Made by a program: the position numbers and the translations under genes. The notes beneath the pieces are model-generated. The model saw nothing but the letters and a program-made list of their open reading frames with translations. It was not told the DNA's origin and searched no databases. This document shows positions 27,208-35,847 of a stretch of 64,000 bases of DNA, one piece after another. This stretch comes from Akkermansia muciniphila (GTDB lineage Bacteria; Verrucomicrobiota; Verrucomicrobiia; Verrucomicrobiales; V1-33), in the NCBI GenBank assembly GCA_943333275.1, contig CALQSQ010000015.1, positions 1 through 64,000 on the forward strand, in the 5' to 3' direction. The stretch's first letter is position 1. Each line of letters starts with the position of its first letter.

Positions 27208-27227
27208 ATTCCCACGGAGCATCCAGA

Positions 27228-27305
27228 GGAGGGCGGGATTCAGAGACCAAAGGCTCTGGCTTTAAATGAGCCGAAGCGCCCGCGGATCTCGGTGCCCCGC
27301 CCTCC
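27228..27305. repeat. Imperfect palindromic element after the secreted-protein gene
   Basis: A 10-bp inverted repeat ggagggcggg (27228-27237) and cccgccctcc (27296-27305), extended imperfectly inward (attcagagacc against ggatctcggtg). It begins 20 nt after the stop codon. Size and position suit a large terminator-like hairpin or a REP-type element. The arm start gagggcg is shared with the repeats at 35299 and 43573. Confidence 0.4.
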
Positions 27306-27439
27306 GGCGTGTAGGGAGGTGATCTCTGGTTCTAATCATCGTTCGTGCTTGACCAACGCCAATCCCCGCCTCCACTGCAGGGTGGCTACATCCGCCGAAT
27401 CGCTTGACGCCATTTCCAACCGCCCCTAACTTTCGCACC

Positions 27440-28738
27440 ATGAGAAATCTTTCCGCCCGCTTCGTGCTGCTGAGTGGCACTGCGCTGCTCCTCAACATCC
27501 TCCCCGCCTCCGCCCTGCCGTGGCCATTTAGCAAAAAGGAATCCAAGCCCGCCCCCTCGGCCCCCGAAATGCAGAATCAGGAGGCCGCCGCCACCGCCCT
27601 GTTGAATCAGGCGGAAGCCGAGTTCCAGGCCGGAAATTATTCCGCCTCGCTCCGGCTTTTCAAGCAGGTAGTCGCCAAATATCCCCTGACCCAGAGTGCC
27701 GCCACGGCTCAATACAACGTGGCCCAGAGTTACGAGCAGCGGGACCCGCAGCGGGCCTATGACGAATACCAGACCCTCATCGACACCTACAAGGCCAGCA
27801 AATATTTCGGCCCCGCCATCGACAGCCAGTTTGCCATCGCCCAGCGCTCCCGCACCGACAAGCTGGGATCCTTTCTCGGAGTGAAGAAGAAACTCAACCG
27901 CGAGGACACCATCAAGCTTTTCAAGGGAGTGGTGGACAATGCCCCACAGGGAAAACACGCCGCCGAGGCAAAATTCGAAGTTGGCAAGATTCACGAGGAA
28001 GCGAAAGAACGTTCCGAAGCCATCACCTCATACCAGGAAGTCGTGGACCAGTATGCCAAGAGCCCCCTGGCCTCGCAGGCCCAGAAGAAAATCGCCGAGC
28101 TCAGCTTCGGCAAGGTCGAGGAAGGCACCAAGGATGCCGGAGCCATCAAGGAATCCCGGGACGCCGCCCAGCAGGCCGTCTCCCTCTTCCCTGATTCCGC
28201 CACCGAGGAATCCCGGGACCTCCTGCCACAGATCGACGAAAAAGACGCGGATAGTGCCTTCGGCATCGCCAAATTCTACGAGAAGGGCAAGAACTTCAAG
28301 GCCGCCATCATTTACTACAACAACGTGCTCAAGTTCCCCGGCGGGACCCATTTTGAGGAAGCCAAGGAGCGCGTCAATGCCCTGACCATGCAGGACCCCA
28401 CCCTGCTGGACCAGCCCAACGTCAAAATCTCCAACAAACAGCTGGCCATCCGCGCCAAGGCCGATGTCAAAGGCCGCCCGGACTATCTCGGACCACCCGC
28501 CCCGGTGGACCTCGACAAAGCCTCCAAATCCCCCAAGATGCGTCGTGGTCCTTCGGAAATCATCCCCATCACCCCCATCGAGGAACCATCGCTGCCCGGG
28601 GAGAAATCCAACGAAAAACCGGACGACTCCCTGCTCAAGCCCACCATGCCTGACCTGACCCTGCCACCTGTCGCCCCCCTCGCGGAACCGGACCTGCCCG
28701 AAACCAAGGAGCCGGAGGAAGCCCCCAAAAAGCAATAG
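27440..28738 (+). CDS. BamD/YbgF-like TPR envelope protein
   Basis: 432 residues from the ATG at 27440 (MRNLSARFVLLSGTALLLNI), with a signal peptide but no lipobox cysteine, so not an obvious lipoprotein as BamD normally is. Tetratricopeptide repeats cover ~50-320: AEFQAGNYSASLRLFKQVVA, then AQYNVAQSYEQRDPQRAYDE, then AKFEVGKIHEEAKERSEAIT. This is the YfiO/BamD-type pattern. The last ~90 residues are Pro/Glu-rich and disordered. The LptE-like gene follows 65 nt later, which supports an outer-membrane biogenesis role. Confidence 0.65.
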   Translation: MRNLSARFVLLSGTALLLNILPASALPWPFSKKESKPAPSAPEMQNQEAAATALLNQAEAEFQAGNYSASLRLFKQVVAKYPLTQSAATAQYNVAQSYEQRDPQRAYDEYQTLIDTYKASKYFGPAIDSQFAIAQRSRTDKLGSFLGVKKKLNREDTIKLFKGVVDNAPQGKHAAEAKFEVGKIHEEAKERSEAITSYQEVVDQYAKSPLASQAQKKIAELSFGKVEEGTKDAGAIKESRDAAQQAVSLFPDSATEESRDLLPQIDEKDADSAFGIAKFYEKGKNFKAAIIYYNNVLKFPGGTHFEEAKERVNALTMQDPTLLDQPNVKISNKQLAIRAKADVKGRPDYLGPPAPVDLDKASKSPKMRRGPSEIIPITPIEEPSLPGEKSNEKPDDSLLKPTMPDLTLPPVAPLAEPDLPETKEPEEAPKKQ

Positions 28739-28803
28739 TTCCCAAGCCGTCAGCATCTCCCTCACATCCGCCGCACCCCGCATTCTCAATCACTCCATTC
28801 CGC

Positions 28804-29325
28804 ATGACCTTCTCCAGCCTCCTCCAGACCATGGTCCTCCTCGGCCTCACCTGTGTTCTCCCATCCTGTGCCGGATATAAAATGGGTGCCGACAAGCCGG
28901 CGAAGATGGCCGGAGTCACGACGCTGGCGATCCCGGTGTTTAAAAACCTCTCCCTGGAACCACGCTCCTCCGTCATTGTCACCAACAATGTCATCAAGCG
29001 TTTCCAGATGGACCCCACCTACAAAATCACCGACACAAAAAGCGCCGACGCCGTGCTGAAGGGAACCATTCAGAAATTCGAACGCCGCCAGCTCCGGGGT
29101 GTCCGCACCAACGTGCTGAAATCCCGCGAACTGGAAATCAAAATCTGGATTGAATACGTCGTGGAGGACACCAAAACCGGTGCCAAGCTCATGAAGGGCA
29201 CTGCTCAGGGCGACACCTCTGTCTTCTTGGACCCCAATTTCCAGCTGACCGAGCGCCAGGCCATCGACGAGGCCGCCCGCAAGGCCGCCGAGGAAATCCT
29301 CAGCCGCGTTGCAGAAGGCTGGTAA
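28804..29325 (+). CDS. LptE-like outer-membrane lipoprotein
   Basis: A 173-residue lipoprotein: hydrophobic signal followed by lipobox LPSC at residues ~19-22, then AGYKMG. The pattern VTTLAIPVFKNLSLEPRSS, then DAVLKGTIQKFERRQL and a helical end RQAIDEAARKAAEEILSRV matches LptE/LPS-assembly lipoproteins, which plug the LptD barrel that inserts lipopolysaccharide in the outer membrane. LptD itself is not in the window. Probably in one transcription unit with the preceding TPR gene. Confidence 0.7.
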   Translation: MTFSSLLQTMVLLGLTCVLPSCAGYKMGADKPAKMAGVTTLAIPVFKNLSLEPRSSVIVTNNVIKRFQMDPTYKITDTKSADAVLKGTIQKFERRQLRGVRTNVLKSRELEIKIWIEYVVEDTKTGAKLMKGTAQGDTSVFLDPNFQLTERQAIDEAARKAAEEILSRVAEGW

Positions 29326-29490
29326 ATTCGGTGATCCGACTGGCCATCCATGCAGGTCTCATGGTGGGCCTGTTAAAAATCCCCGGGTTATGTGTCAATA
29401 TCGTTGACATGGGTGGATGGAAAATAGTAACCGCTTGGAACGGCGCGGAACCGGCGGTCATTTTCCCGCCGCCTCCTGCCTCCTTCCCCC

Positions 29491-30402
29491 ATGCCTGACT
29501 CCTCCTCATCTCCCCCCAAAGCCGCGCCCGCCATGGGTGTACTCGGCAAGGCTGCGGGACCCAGCCGCAAGGGGGCCAAGGATCAGATCATTGAGCGCTA
29601 CGAAAAAAAATACCTGATCCACCCCCGGCTGGTCCCCCAGATCCGGAAATGGATGGAGCCCTTCTGCATTCCCGACCCCAATGCCCGGGGGGCCATTCCC
29701 GAATACACGACCACCACCATGCAACTGGACACCCCGTTCATGCTGCTGGCAAGGGCGGGTGAACGCAATGCCTCTCCGCGCTTCAAAATGCGAATCCGAA
29801 CCTACGGGTACGATGCGCCACCAAAAGGCGCGGTCTTCGTGGAACTCAAACGCCGCGTCATCAACGGCATGGTCGTAAAAAGCCGCTCCATGCTCACGCG
29901 GTCCATGTGGCACCGCGAAATCATTACCAAGCCCGACACCTCCCCGCTTCTGCGTTCCGCCAAGGACAATTCCAATTTCCTTGAATTCTGCCGATTGGCC
30001 CGCGAATTGGGGGCTACGCCCAAAATGCTCATCCGCTACATCCGGGAGTCCTACTTCAGCGCAAACGATGATTACGCACGCATCACCTTTGACCGGCGCA
30101 TTTCTTACCGGACCCACAACACCTGGGACCTGCCCGGCCCGGAATTGGCCGATTGGAAACTCTGGCACCCGATCGATACCACCTTCGGCATGGGCATGGA
30201 CTATTCACCTTATATTCTGGAATTGAAGGCCATGGCAGACGCCCCCACCTGGATGCTGGAACTCGCCGAACGTTTCAATCTCGACGCCACCGGATTCTGT
30301 AAATACGCCTCGGCCATGCGTGTGGAAAACGCCGCCATCAACGGCATCACCTACGATTCCGAATCGCACAACCTCATGCCCTACTCCCAGGCCTTCTATT
30401 GA
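29491..30402 (+). CDS. VTC-domain (polyphosphate-polymerase-like) protein
   Basis: 303 residues. After a ~35-residue disordered head, the VTC tunnel domain is seen: ERYEKKYLIHP near residue 35, TTTMQLDTPFM near 77, SPRFKMRIRTYGYDAPP and FVELKRRVINGMVVKSRS (the basic strands that bind the triphosphate/polyphosphate chain), and ILELKAMADAPTWM near the end. In yeast the domain makes polyphosphate from ATP; bacterial relatives often sit beside DUF4956 and CotH genes. DUF4956 follows directly here. Substrate unproved. Confidence 0.85.
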   Translation: MPDSSSSPPKAAPAMGVLGKAAGPSRKGAKDQIIERYEKKYLIHPRLVPQIRKWMEPFCIPDPNARGAIPEYTTTTMQLDTPFMLLARAGERNASPRFKMRIRTYGYDAPPKGAVFVELKRRVINGMVVKSRSMLTRSMWHREIITKPDTSPLLRSAKDNSNFLEFCRLARELGATPKMLIRYIRESYFSANDDYARITFDRRISYRTHNTWDLPGPELADWKLWHPIDTTFGMGMDYSPYILELKAMADAPTWMLELAERFNLDATGFCKYASAMRVENAAINGITYDSESHNLMPYSQAFY

Positions 30403-30524
30403 GGAAATCCAGACCTTTTCCATTGCATTTCCCCCCCATCGCTTAAGTTTCCCGCTCCTTTCCTCCCGCGCCCGGTCCATCGCGCCGCCTCCCCTTTTCC
30501 CCACCTTTTTAATTTCCGAAAACC

Positions 30525-31220
30525 ATGCCCGTTGATGCCTTCCCCTTGTTTGACGCCCTGGGGGCGACCCATAGCCTGGAGGCAATTGAGGTATTCTACA
30601 CGCTGCTGATCACCTTTATCCTCGGGATGGTGACGGCCAACGTGTATCGTTTCACGCATCAAGGGTTCTCCTTTCAGCGCACCTTCCTCCACACGCTGGT
30701 TCTGGCGCACATCGTCATCGCGGTCATGATCATGGCCATTGGCAACAACATGGCCCGCGGCCTGGGCATTCTTGGTGCCATGGCGTTCATTCGTTTCCGT
30801 AGTGCCGTCCGGGACCCTCGCGACGTGATGTTTCTGTTCATCTCCCTCGCCGTGGGCATCTCCTGCGGCGCCCAGGTGTTCATGGTCGGCATCATGGGCA
30901 CGTTGTTCTTTGGCGCGGTCTGCTTCTATCTGGCGTGGGCCCCGTTTGCGTCTCGACGCGAGTTCGAAGGACTGCTGCGCTTCATGCTTCCCCCGGATTC
31001 CAGCTCCCGCAAGGAGTTGGACATCATTTTCAGCACCTATTGCGCACGCACCGAAGTCGTGGCCACCCGCGAGGCCATTCAGGGCGAGGTGATCGAATAC
31101 TCGTATCAAATCCGCCTCATCGACCCCACCTATAAGACGGACCTCGTCGATGCCATCGCCAAACTGCCGGAGGCCCAGGAAGTCAGCCTCGTGATGCAGC
31201 GCACCACCGTGGAAGTCTAA
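30525..31220 (+). CDS. DUF4956 membrane protein
   Basis: 231 residues. Four hydrophobic segments are visible (FYTLLITFILGMVTANVYRF; LVLAHIVIAVMIMAIGNNMA; FLFISLAVGISCGAQVFMVG; GTLFFGAVCFYLAWAPF) with the DUF4956 signature FIRFRSAVRDPRDVMF between TM2 and TM3, then a cytosolic alpha/beta domain of ~85 residues. The family nearly always accompanies VTC-domain genes, as here. Function unknown; a membrane partner of the VTC enzyme is the usual guess. Confidence 0.85.
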   Translation: MPVDAFPLFDALGATHSLEAIEVFYTLLITFILGMVTANVYRFTHQGFSFQRTFLHTLVLAHIVIAVMIMAIGNNMARGLGILGAMAFIRFRSAVRDPRDVMFLFISLAVGISCGAQVFMVGIMGTLFFGAVCFYLAWAPFASRREFEGLLRFMLPPDSSSRKELDIIFSTYCARTEVVATREAIQGEVIEYSYQIRLIDPTYKTDLVDAIAKLPEAQEVSLVMQRTTVEV

Positions 31221-31246
31221 CCCCCCATTTCTACGCCCCGCCTGCC

Positions 31247-32398
31247 ATGCCATCAGATCACCCCAACGCCCTCGTTCGCCGCAAAGGCCGTCCCAATACG
31301 TGGCGCAGGATCGTCAACCTCTGGCCGCTCCTTGTCTGGATCGGGGCCATCGCCGTGGCATTCTGGGCCTACTCCCAGGGCGTCGTCTTCCGGCGCATGA
31401 ATGGTGCGGTGGACCCGTATCAGGAAAATGTCTCCCCACTGGAGGAAGGATATTTCAGCAAACTCGCCGACGGCATCGTCCGCGGATCCCATGTCGAGGC
31501 CAATCAGATCGTCGCCTACATGAGCGATACCGTGCTGGAGGAGAAAATTTCCATCCTGACCCAGGAAATTGATACCCGCCGCACCGAGCGCATTCGCAAC
31601 TACAACGATGACATCCTGAAGGTCGAATCCGAGCTGCGGAAAATCGAGGGCGACCTCGTCGCCGCCCAGGCGGAAACCGAGGCCACCCAGCGGGAAATCG
31701 ATTCCATGGTGAACCGGATGAAGGCGCTCAACCTCAATACCGAAGCCCAGCGGCTCGCCCTGACCGGTCCCATCGTCAGCGAGTTCAACATCAAAATCGC
31801 CAAATACAATGCCATCGTCGGCGTGCGTGTGAAGGACAAGACCCAGGTGGAGAATGATCGCGACCGCCTGGTCCAGGAGCGCGACATCCTCGCCAAGGAA
31901 ACCGACCCCGCGAAATATGCCGAACGCAACCAGGCCGCCCAACTCGCCCAGTTGGTCAAAAGAAAGGCACGCCTCACCCTGCATGCCGCGCGCGCTGGCA
32001 CCATCGACCGCATCCTCAAGGAACCGGGCGAATTCGTGAAACAGGGCGAAGGCGTCTTGAAAATCGTCGGTAGCCCAACCCAGATCATCGGCTTCCTCGC
32101 CCAGGACCAGATCAATCAAATCTCCCAGGGGCAGAAAGTCTGGATCACCCCGACCAGCGACCGGACGAAAATTTTCGACAGCAAGGTCCTTTACCTCGCC
32201 CCACGGATGAACAGTCTGCCGGACAGCACCGGTCCCACTGCCAACAGTCGGCTGTTCGGCCGGGATGTCCTTTGCGAATACCCCGCCAGTTCCCACCTTC
32301 TCCCCGGGCAGACCGTCATCATTTGGATCGAACCACCCGGAGAGATCCCACTCCTCAACCGGTGGATGTCCAACAAGGACGCGGAGGCCGGGAAATAG
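31247..32398 (+). CDS. HlyD-like membrane fusion / periplasmic adaptor protein
   Basis: 383 residues: short cytosolic head, one membrane helix (LWPLLVWIGAIAVAFWAYSQ, ~25-44), a biotinyl-lipoyl-type half (ADGIVRGSHVEANQIVAYM), a long coiled-coil hairpin (~95-245, EEKISILTQEIDTRRTERIR onward), the returning half-motif (RAGTIDRILKEPGEFVKQGE) and a C-terminal beta domain (GQKVWITPTSD, LLPGQTVIIWIEPP). This is the architecture of HlyD/EmrA adaptors. It starts 26 nt after DUF4956, making a VTC-DUF4956-HlyD trio. No transporter gene is adjacent. Confidence 0.8.
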   Translation: MPSDHPNALVRRKGRPNTWRRIVNLWPLLVWIGAIAVAFWAYSQGVVFRRMNGAVDPYQENVSPLEEGYFSKLADGIVRGSHVEANQIVAYMSDTVLEEKISILTQEIDTRRTERIRNYNDDILKVESELRKIEGDLVAAQAETEATQREIDSMVNRMKALNLNTEAQRLALTGPIVSEFNIKIAKYNAIVGVRVKDKTQVENDRDRLVQERDILAKETDPAKYAERNQAAQLAQLVKRKARLTLHAARAGTIDRILKEPGEFVKQGEGVLKIVGSPTQIIGFLAQDQINQISQGQKVWITPTSDRTKIFDSKVLYLAPRMNSLPDSTGPTANSRLFGRDVLCEYPASSHLLPGQTVIIWIEPPGEIPLLNRWMSNKDAEAGK

Positions 32399-32509
32399 GG
32401 TCCAAAATCCGGGATTTGATACTGGAATCCCCGTTTGACACCGCAGCGACCCCCGCTAAACTCCGCCTCCCCGCCGCTCCCATTTTCATCATTTAACTTC
32501 ATCTGAATT

Positions 32510-32686
32510 ATGTCCAAACGCACCTACCAACCTTCCAAGCGCACCCGCAAAGCCCAATTCGGCTTCCGTAAGCGCATGAGCACCAAGAATGGCCGGGATA
32601 TCCTCCGCCGTCGCCGCCAGAAAGGCCGCAAACGCCTCATGCCTGTCGGCGTGGAAGTTCACTACGCCCGCCACACGCAGGCCTAA
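32510..32686 (+). CDS. rpmH: 50S ribosomal protein L34, with C-terminal extension
   Basis: 58 residues beginning [19 protein letters not shown]; the core [20 protein letters not shown] is the L34 signature. Typical L34 is 44-46 residues; here ~14 extra residues ([15 protein letters not shown]) follow the usual KGRKRL end. Followed 74 nt later by rnpA, the universal order. Confidence 0.95.
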   Translation: MSKRTYQPSKRTRKAQFGFRKRMSTKNGRDILRRRRQKGRKRLMPVGVEVHYARHTQA

Positions 32687-32760
32687 TCTCCTTTTCCAGG
32701 GCATGGCGGAGTTGGTGAAAAGTTCACTGGCTCCGCCATTCTCATTTCCACCTCCTCCCC

Positions 32761-33114
32761 ATGGGTCTTCCCGGCACCCATCGCATGACCCGCTCCGGGG
32801 AATATGCCGCCGTCCGCACCAAGGGCACCGCGCGGTCAGGCCGGCTGATGACCCTGGCCTTCCTCGCGGATGAATCTCCCGGAGCCATCCGCTTCGGATT
32901 CACCATCACCAAGCGCGTCGGCAACGCCGTCCATCGCAACAAACTCCGCCGCCGCCTGCGCGAAATCGCCCGCCACACCGCCCCCTCCATCCAGCGCGCC
33001 GGGCGGCTGGTCACCATCCCCCGGCCCATTGCCTCGGAAGCCACCTTTGCAGAAATCCAATCGGAATGGCAGTATCTGGTCAGAAAACTCGGCCTGCTCC
33101 CACCCGCCCCCTGA
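32761..33114 (+). CDS. rnpA: Ribonuclease P protein component
   Basis: 117 residues. The family motif is clear: [20 protein letters not shown] followed by RRRLREI, the basic helix that binds the 5' leader and RNase P RNA. With the RNA subunit it matures tRNA 5' ends. Located between rpmH and yidD as in most bacteria; the yidD ATG is 11 nt downstream. Confidence 0.95.
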   Translation: MGLPGTHRMTRSGEYAAVRTKGTARSGRLMTLAFLADESPGAIRFGFTITKRVGNAVHRNKLRRRLREIARHTAPSIQRAGRLVTIPRPIASEATFAEIQSEWQYLVRKLGLLPPAP

Positions 33115-33125
33115 TTTCCCCTTCC

Positions 33126-33398
33126 ATGAAATGGCTCCTCATCAAACTCGTCCGGGCCTACCAGATCGCCATTTCCCCGATCCTTCACAAACTCGGCGGC
33201 CCGGGATCGGGTTGCCGCTTCGTCCCCACCTGCTCGCAATACTTTATCGAGGCCGTCCAGATCCACGGGGCCATCAAGGGTTCCTGGCTGGGGATCAAGC
33301 GCATCGCCCGATGCCAGCCCTGGGGAGGTTTTGGCGAGGACCCGGTTCCACAGTCCAGCCGCAAATGCACTTGCGATCCCCCCGAATCTAGCGTCTAG
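33126..33398 (+). CDS. yidD: Membrane protein insertion efficiency factor
   Basis: 90 residues from the ATG at 33126 ([20 protein letters not shown]); longer in-frame starts would run into rnpA. Family hallmarks: [20 protein letters not shown] and [20 protein letters not shown]. YidD is a small inner-membrane-associated protein that helps YidC-dependent insertion. yidC follows 34 nt later. Confidence 0.95.
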   Translation: MKWLLIKLVRAYQIAISPILHKLGGPGSGCRFVPTCSQYFIEAVQIHGAIKGSWLGIKRIARCQPWGGFGEDPVPQSSRKCTCDPPESSV

Positions 33399-33432
33399 CC
33401 TTCCTGCCCGTTTCCCCTCCCGGCCACTTTTC

Positions 33433-35277
33433 ATGAAAAAATTCGATAAACTCGACCTCATCGTCATCCTCATCACCGGTCTTGCCCTGTGGTATTTCAT
33501 GGGCCCCGGCAGCACCACCGCCCCCCCCGCCACCAAGCCGGCCGCCACTCCCACTGCCTCCGCCACCCCCGCCGACGACGCCGCCCCCAAGGTCGAAGGC
33601 CCCACCGCCACGACTCCGGAGGCCCCCAAGCCGGAGGCCAAGGCCGAGCCAGTGCTCACGGAAGTCTCCAATGACACAGGGAAATATGTCTTCACCAACC
33701 TCGGCGGTGGTCTGAATTCCGCCACCATCCTCCCGGCCCCCTTCTCGGGCAAGACTCCGCAGGAACTCAATTTGGTATCGCCCGGAGCCATCGGCAGCCT
33801 CGCCCGGGTCGATGGTGAAATCGACACCTCCCCATGGACGCTCAAAGGACAGACCGACCGCAGCATCACCTACGAACTCGCCACCAAGGACGACCTGCTC
33901 ATCACCAAAACCTGGACCATGGCCGAGGGTCCCGAACCCCAGAAAGGCCCCGGCTACCTCTGGAACCTTCAGATCAAGATCAAGAACACCGGTGCGGAGA
34001 AATTTATCGCCGATAATTTCTACCTCTACGCCGGCACCGCCAAGCAACTCCACAACAACGATGCCCCCTACGTCAGTTCCATCTACATGGCTGATGGCAA
34101 ACATGTGGAAATCAAAGCGGGCGATTTCGTCGAAAGCAAATTCCTCGGCTGGTTCCGCGAACCCTCGCCCCCCATCTCCACCATTTCCCGTTCCATGGCC
34201 AGCCTCACCTGGGCGGGCGTCTCCAGCCAGTATTACGCCACGCTCATCAGCCCCAAGGTTGCCGCCGACGGTAAATTCTGGACGCGTCGCTTCCCGGATG
34301 CGGAGCACAAGGGTAGCTTCGTCCTCCATGCCGGCGTCGGTCTGCCGCGCATCAGCCTGGACGGCCAGCAGGAGGGCACCTTCGAATACGAAGTTTTCAC
34401 CGGCCCGCGTTCCGGCAGTCTGCTGAACAAAATCGGCGGCGAACGCAACGAAGCCATGTTCTATGGCTGGACGAGCGCCCTCAGCAAAATGTTCCTCGGC
34501 ATGCTGAATTTCTTCCACAGCAAGACCGGAAGTTTCGGCCTCGCCATCGTCCTGCTCACCATCATTGTCCGCGTCGTCATCTGGCCGCTCCACATCAAGG
34601 CCACCCGCAGCATGAAGCGCATGGGCCTGCTCGCTCCCATGATGAACGAGATCAAGCTGCGCTACAAGGACAAGCAGATGACTCCCGAACTCCAGCGCAA
34701 GCAGCAGATCGAAATGATGGGGCTCTACAAGGAATACAATGTCAGCCCACTCGGCGGCTGTCTCCCATTGTTGCTGCAGATGCCCATTTTCTTCGGCTAT
34801 TTCGGCATGCTCAACCACGCCGTCGAAATGCGCGGCCACTCCTTCCTGTGGGCTCACGATCTGACCCAACCCGATACCGTTTACAACCTCTTTGGCCTGC
34901 CCATCAATCCCCTGCCCCTCGTGATGACACTCACCATGTTCATCCAGATGAAGCTGCAGCCCACTCCTCCGACCACGGACGAGAACCAGAAGATGCAGAT
35001 GAAGATCATGAAGTTCATGCCCCTCATGTTCCTCGCCTTCTGTTACAGCAATGCCTCGGCCCTCGCCCTCTACTGGACCGTGCAGAACATCGTCTCCATC
35101 GGCCAGACCTTCCTCGTCAAACGCATGCCCGAGCCCGCCCTCACCAAGCGCGAAGCCCGCAAACTCCCCCCCGTCAGCGGCCGCAACTCCCTCGGACAAC
35201 CCATCGAGGAGGAAAAACCCAAAGGCCCACCGCCCCCACGCACCGGCGGCACCGGCAAAAGCGCCTTCAAAAAATAA
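33433..35277 (+). CDS. yidC: Membrane protein insertase YidC
   Basis: 614 residues from the ATG at 33433 (MKKFDKLDLIVILITGLALW), giving the N-terminal membrane helix of the Gram-negative type. A Pro/Ala/Thr-rich linker follows (~25-75), then a large periplasmic beta domain (~80-340), then the insertase core with the conserved Arg in LTIIVRVVIWPLHIKATRSM, the cytosolic hairpin (KLRYKDKQMTPELQRKQQIE) and LPLLLQMPIFFGYFGML. It inserts and folds membrane proteins alone or with SecYEG. The C-terminal tail is basic and Pro-rich, as in ribosome-binding tails. Confidence 0.96.
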   Translation: MKKFDKLDLIVILITGLALWYFMGPGSTTAPPATKPAATPTASATPADDAAPKVEGPTATTPEAPKPEAKAEPVLTEVSNDTGKYVFTNLGGGLNSATILPAPFSGKTPQELNLVSPGAIGSLARVDGEIDTSPWTLKGQTDRSITYELATKDDLLITKTWTMAEGPEPQKGPGYLWNLQIKIKNTGAEKFIADNFYLYAGTAKQLHNNDAPYVSSIYMADGKHVEIKAGDFVESKFLGWFREPSPPISTISRSMASLTWAGVSSQYYATLISPKVAADGKFWTRRFPDAEHKGSFVLHAGVGLPRISLDGQQEGTFEYEVFTGPRSGSLLNKIGGERNEAMFYGWTSALSKMFLGMLNFFHSKTGSFGLAIVLLTIIVRVVIWPLHIKATRSMKRMGLLAPMMNEIKLRYKDKQMTPELQRKQQIEMMGLYKEYNVSPLGGCLPLLLQMPIFFGYFGMLNHAVEMRGHSFLWAHDLTQPDTVYNLFGLPINPLPLVMTLTMFIQMKLQPTPPTTDENQKMQMKIMKFMPLMFLAFCYSNASALALYWTVQNIVSIGQTFLVKRMPEPALTKREARKLPPVSGRNSLGQPIEEEKPKGPPPPRTGGTGKSAFKK

Positions 35278-35298
35278 TCCCCTTCCCCCACCGTCGTA

Positions 35299-35318
35299 GA
35301 GGGCGAGGTCACGAGACC
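35299..35318 (+). repeat. Single arm of an interspersed palindromic repeat
   Basis: The 20 bases gagggcgaggtcacgagacc are identical to the left arm of the inverted repeat inside uvrA at 43573-43592. Here they lie 22 nt after the yidC stop, and no matching right arm follows. Confidence 0.75.
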
Positions 35319-35333
35319 CACCACCCCACCCAG

Positions 35334-35720
35334 CTACCCAAACGTAGCCACCACCTCGATTTCCACCTTTGCTCCTCTCGGCAATCCCGCCACCGCCACT
35401 GTGCTGCGCGCCGGTTCCTGGGAGTTGAAATACCGGGCATAAACCGCGTTCATCGCCGCGAAATTCCCCATGTCCGTCAGAAAGACCGTAGTCTTCAGCA
35501 CATGGCCAAACGTCAGTCCCTGACTGCCCAGCAACCCCTGCAGGTTTTGACACACGCGTTCCGTCTGCTCGGTGATGTCATCGGAAAACGCTGCAGCCGG
35601 ATCTTTCGGATCCAACGGCAGCATCCCGGAGCAAAATAGGAGCGATCCGCTGCGAATCGCCTGGCTGTAAGGCCCAATGGCGGCGGGAGCGTCCTGGGTG
35701 GCAATGATTTCCTTGTTCAT
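35334..35720 (-). CDS. ridA: RidA family enamine/imine deaminase
   Basis: 128 residues from the ATG at 35720 (MNKEIIATQDAPAAIGPYSQ). Family signatures: AIGPYSQAIRSGSLLFCSGM, then VCQNLQGLLGSQGLTFGHVL, then NAVYARYF and the closing PRGAKVEIEVVATFG, with the conserved Arg (PARSTVAV) and Glu near the active site. RidA hydrolyses reactive 2-aminoacrylate-type enamines released by PLP enzymes. Converges with yidC. Confidence 0.93.
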   Translation of the reverse strand: MNKEIIATQDAPAAIGPYSQAIRSGSLLFCSGMLPLDPKDPAAAFSDDITEQTERVCQNLQGLLGSQGLTFGHVLKTTVFLTDMGNFAAMNAVYARYFNSQEPARSTVAVAGLPRGAKVEIEVVATFG

Positions 35721-35847
35721 AGGCGCCCATCCTGTCATCAATCGGCCCTCCCGCAACCGCGAATCCTCGGGGCCGAATCCCACTTGCAAGCCGCCGCCCA
35801 ATCCCTTAAATGTGCCACCTCAAACGCCCCACCCCACCATCTCCACT

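Noticed and set aside
32399-32509. Replication origin next to rpmH
   Set aside because: rpmH-rnpA-yidC often lies near oriC, but no DnaA-box cluster and no dnaA gene were seen.
33388-35553. 721-codon open frame antisense to yidC
   Set aside because: Low-complexity translation, with yidC clearly coding on the other strand; a high-GC shadow.
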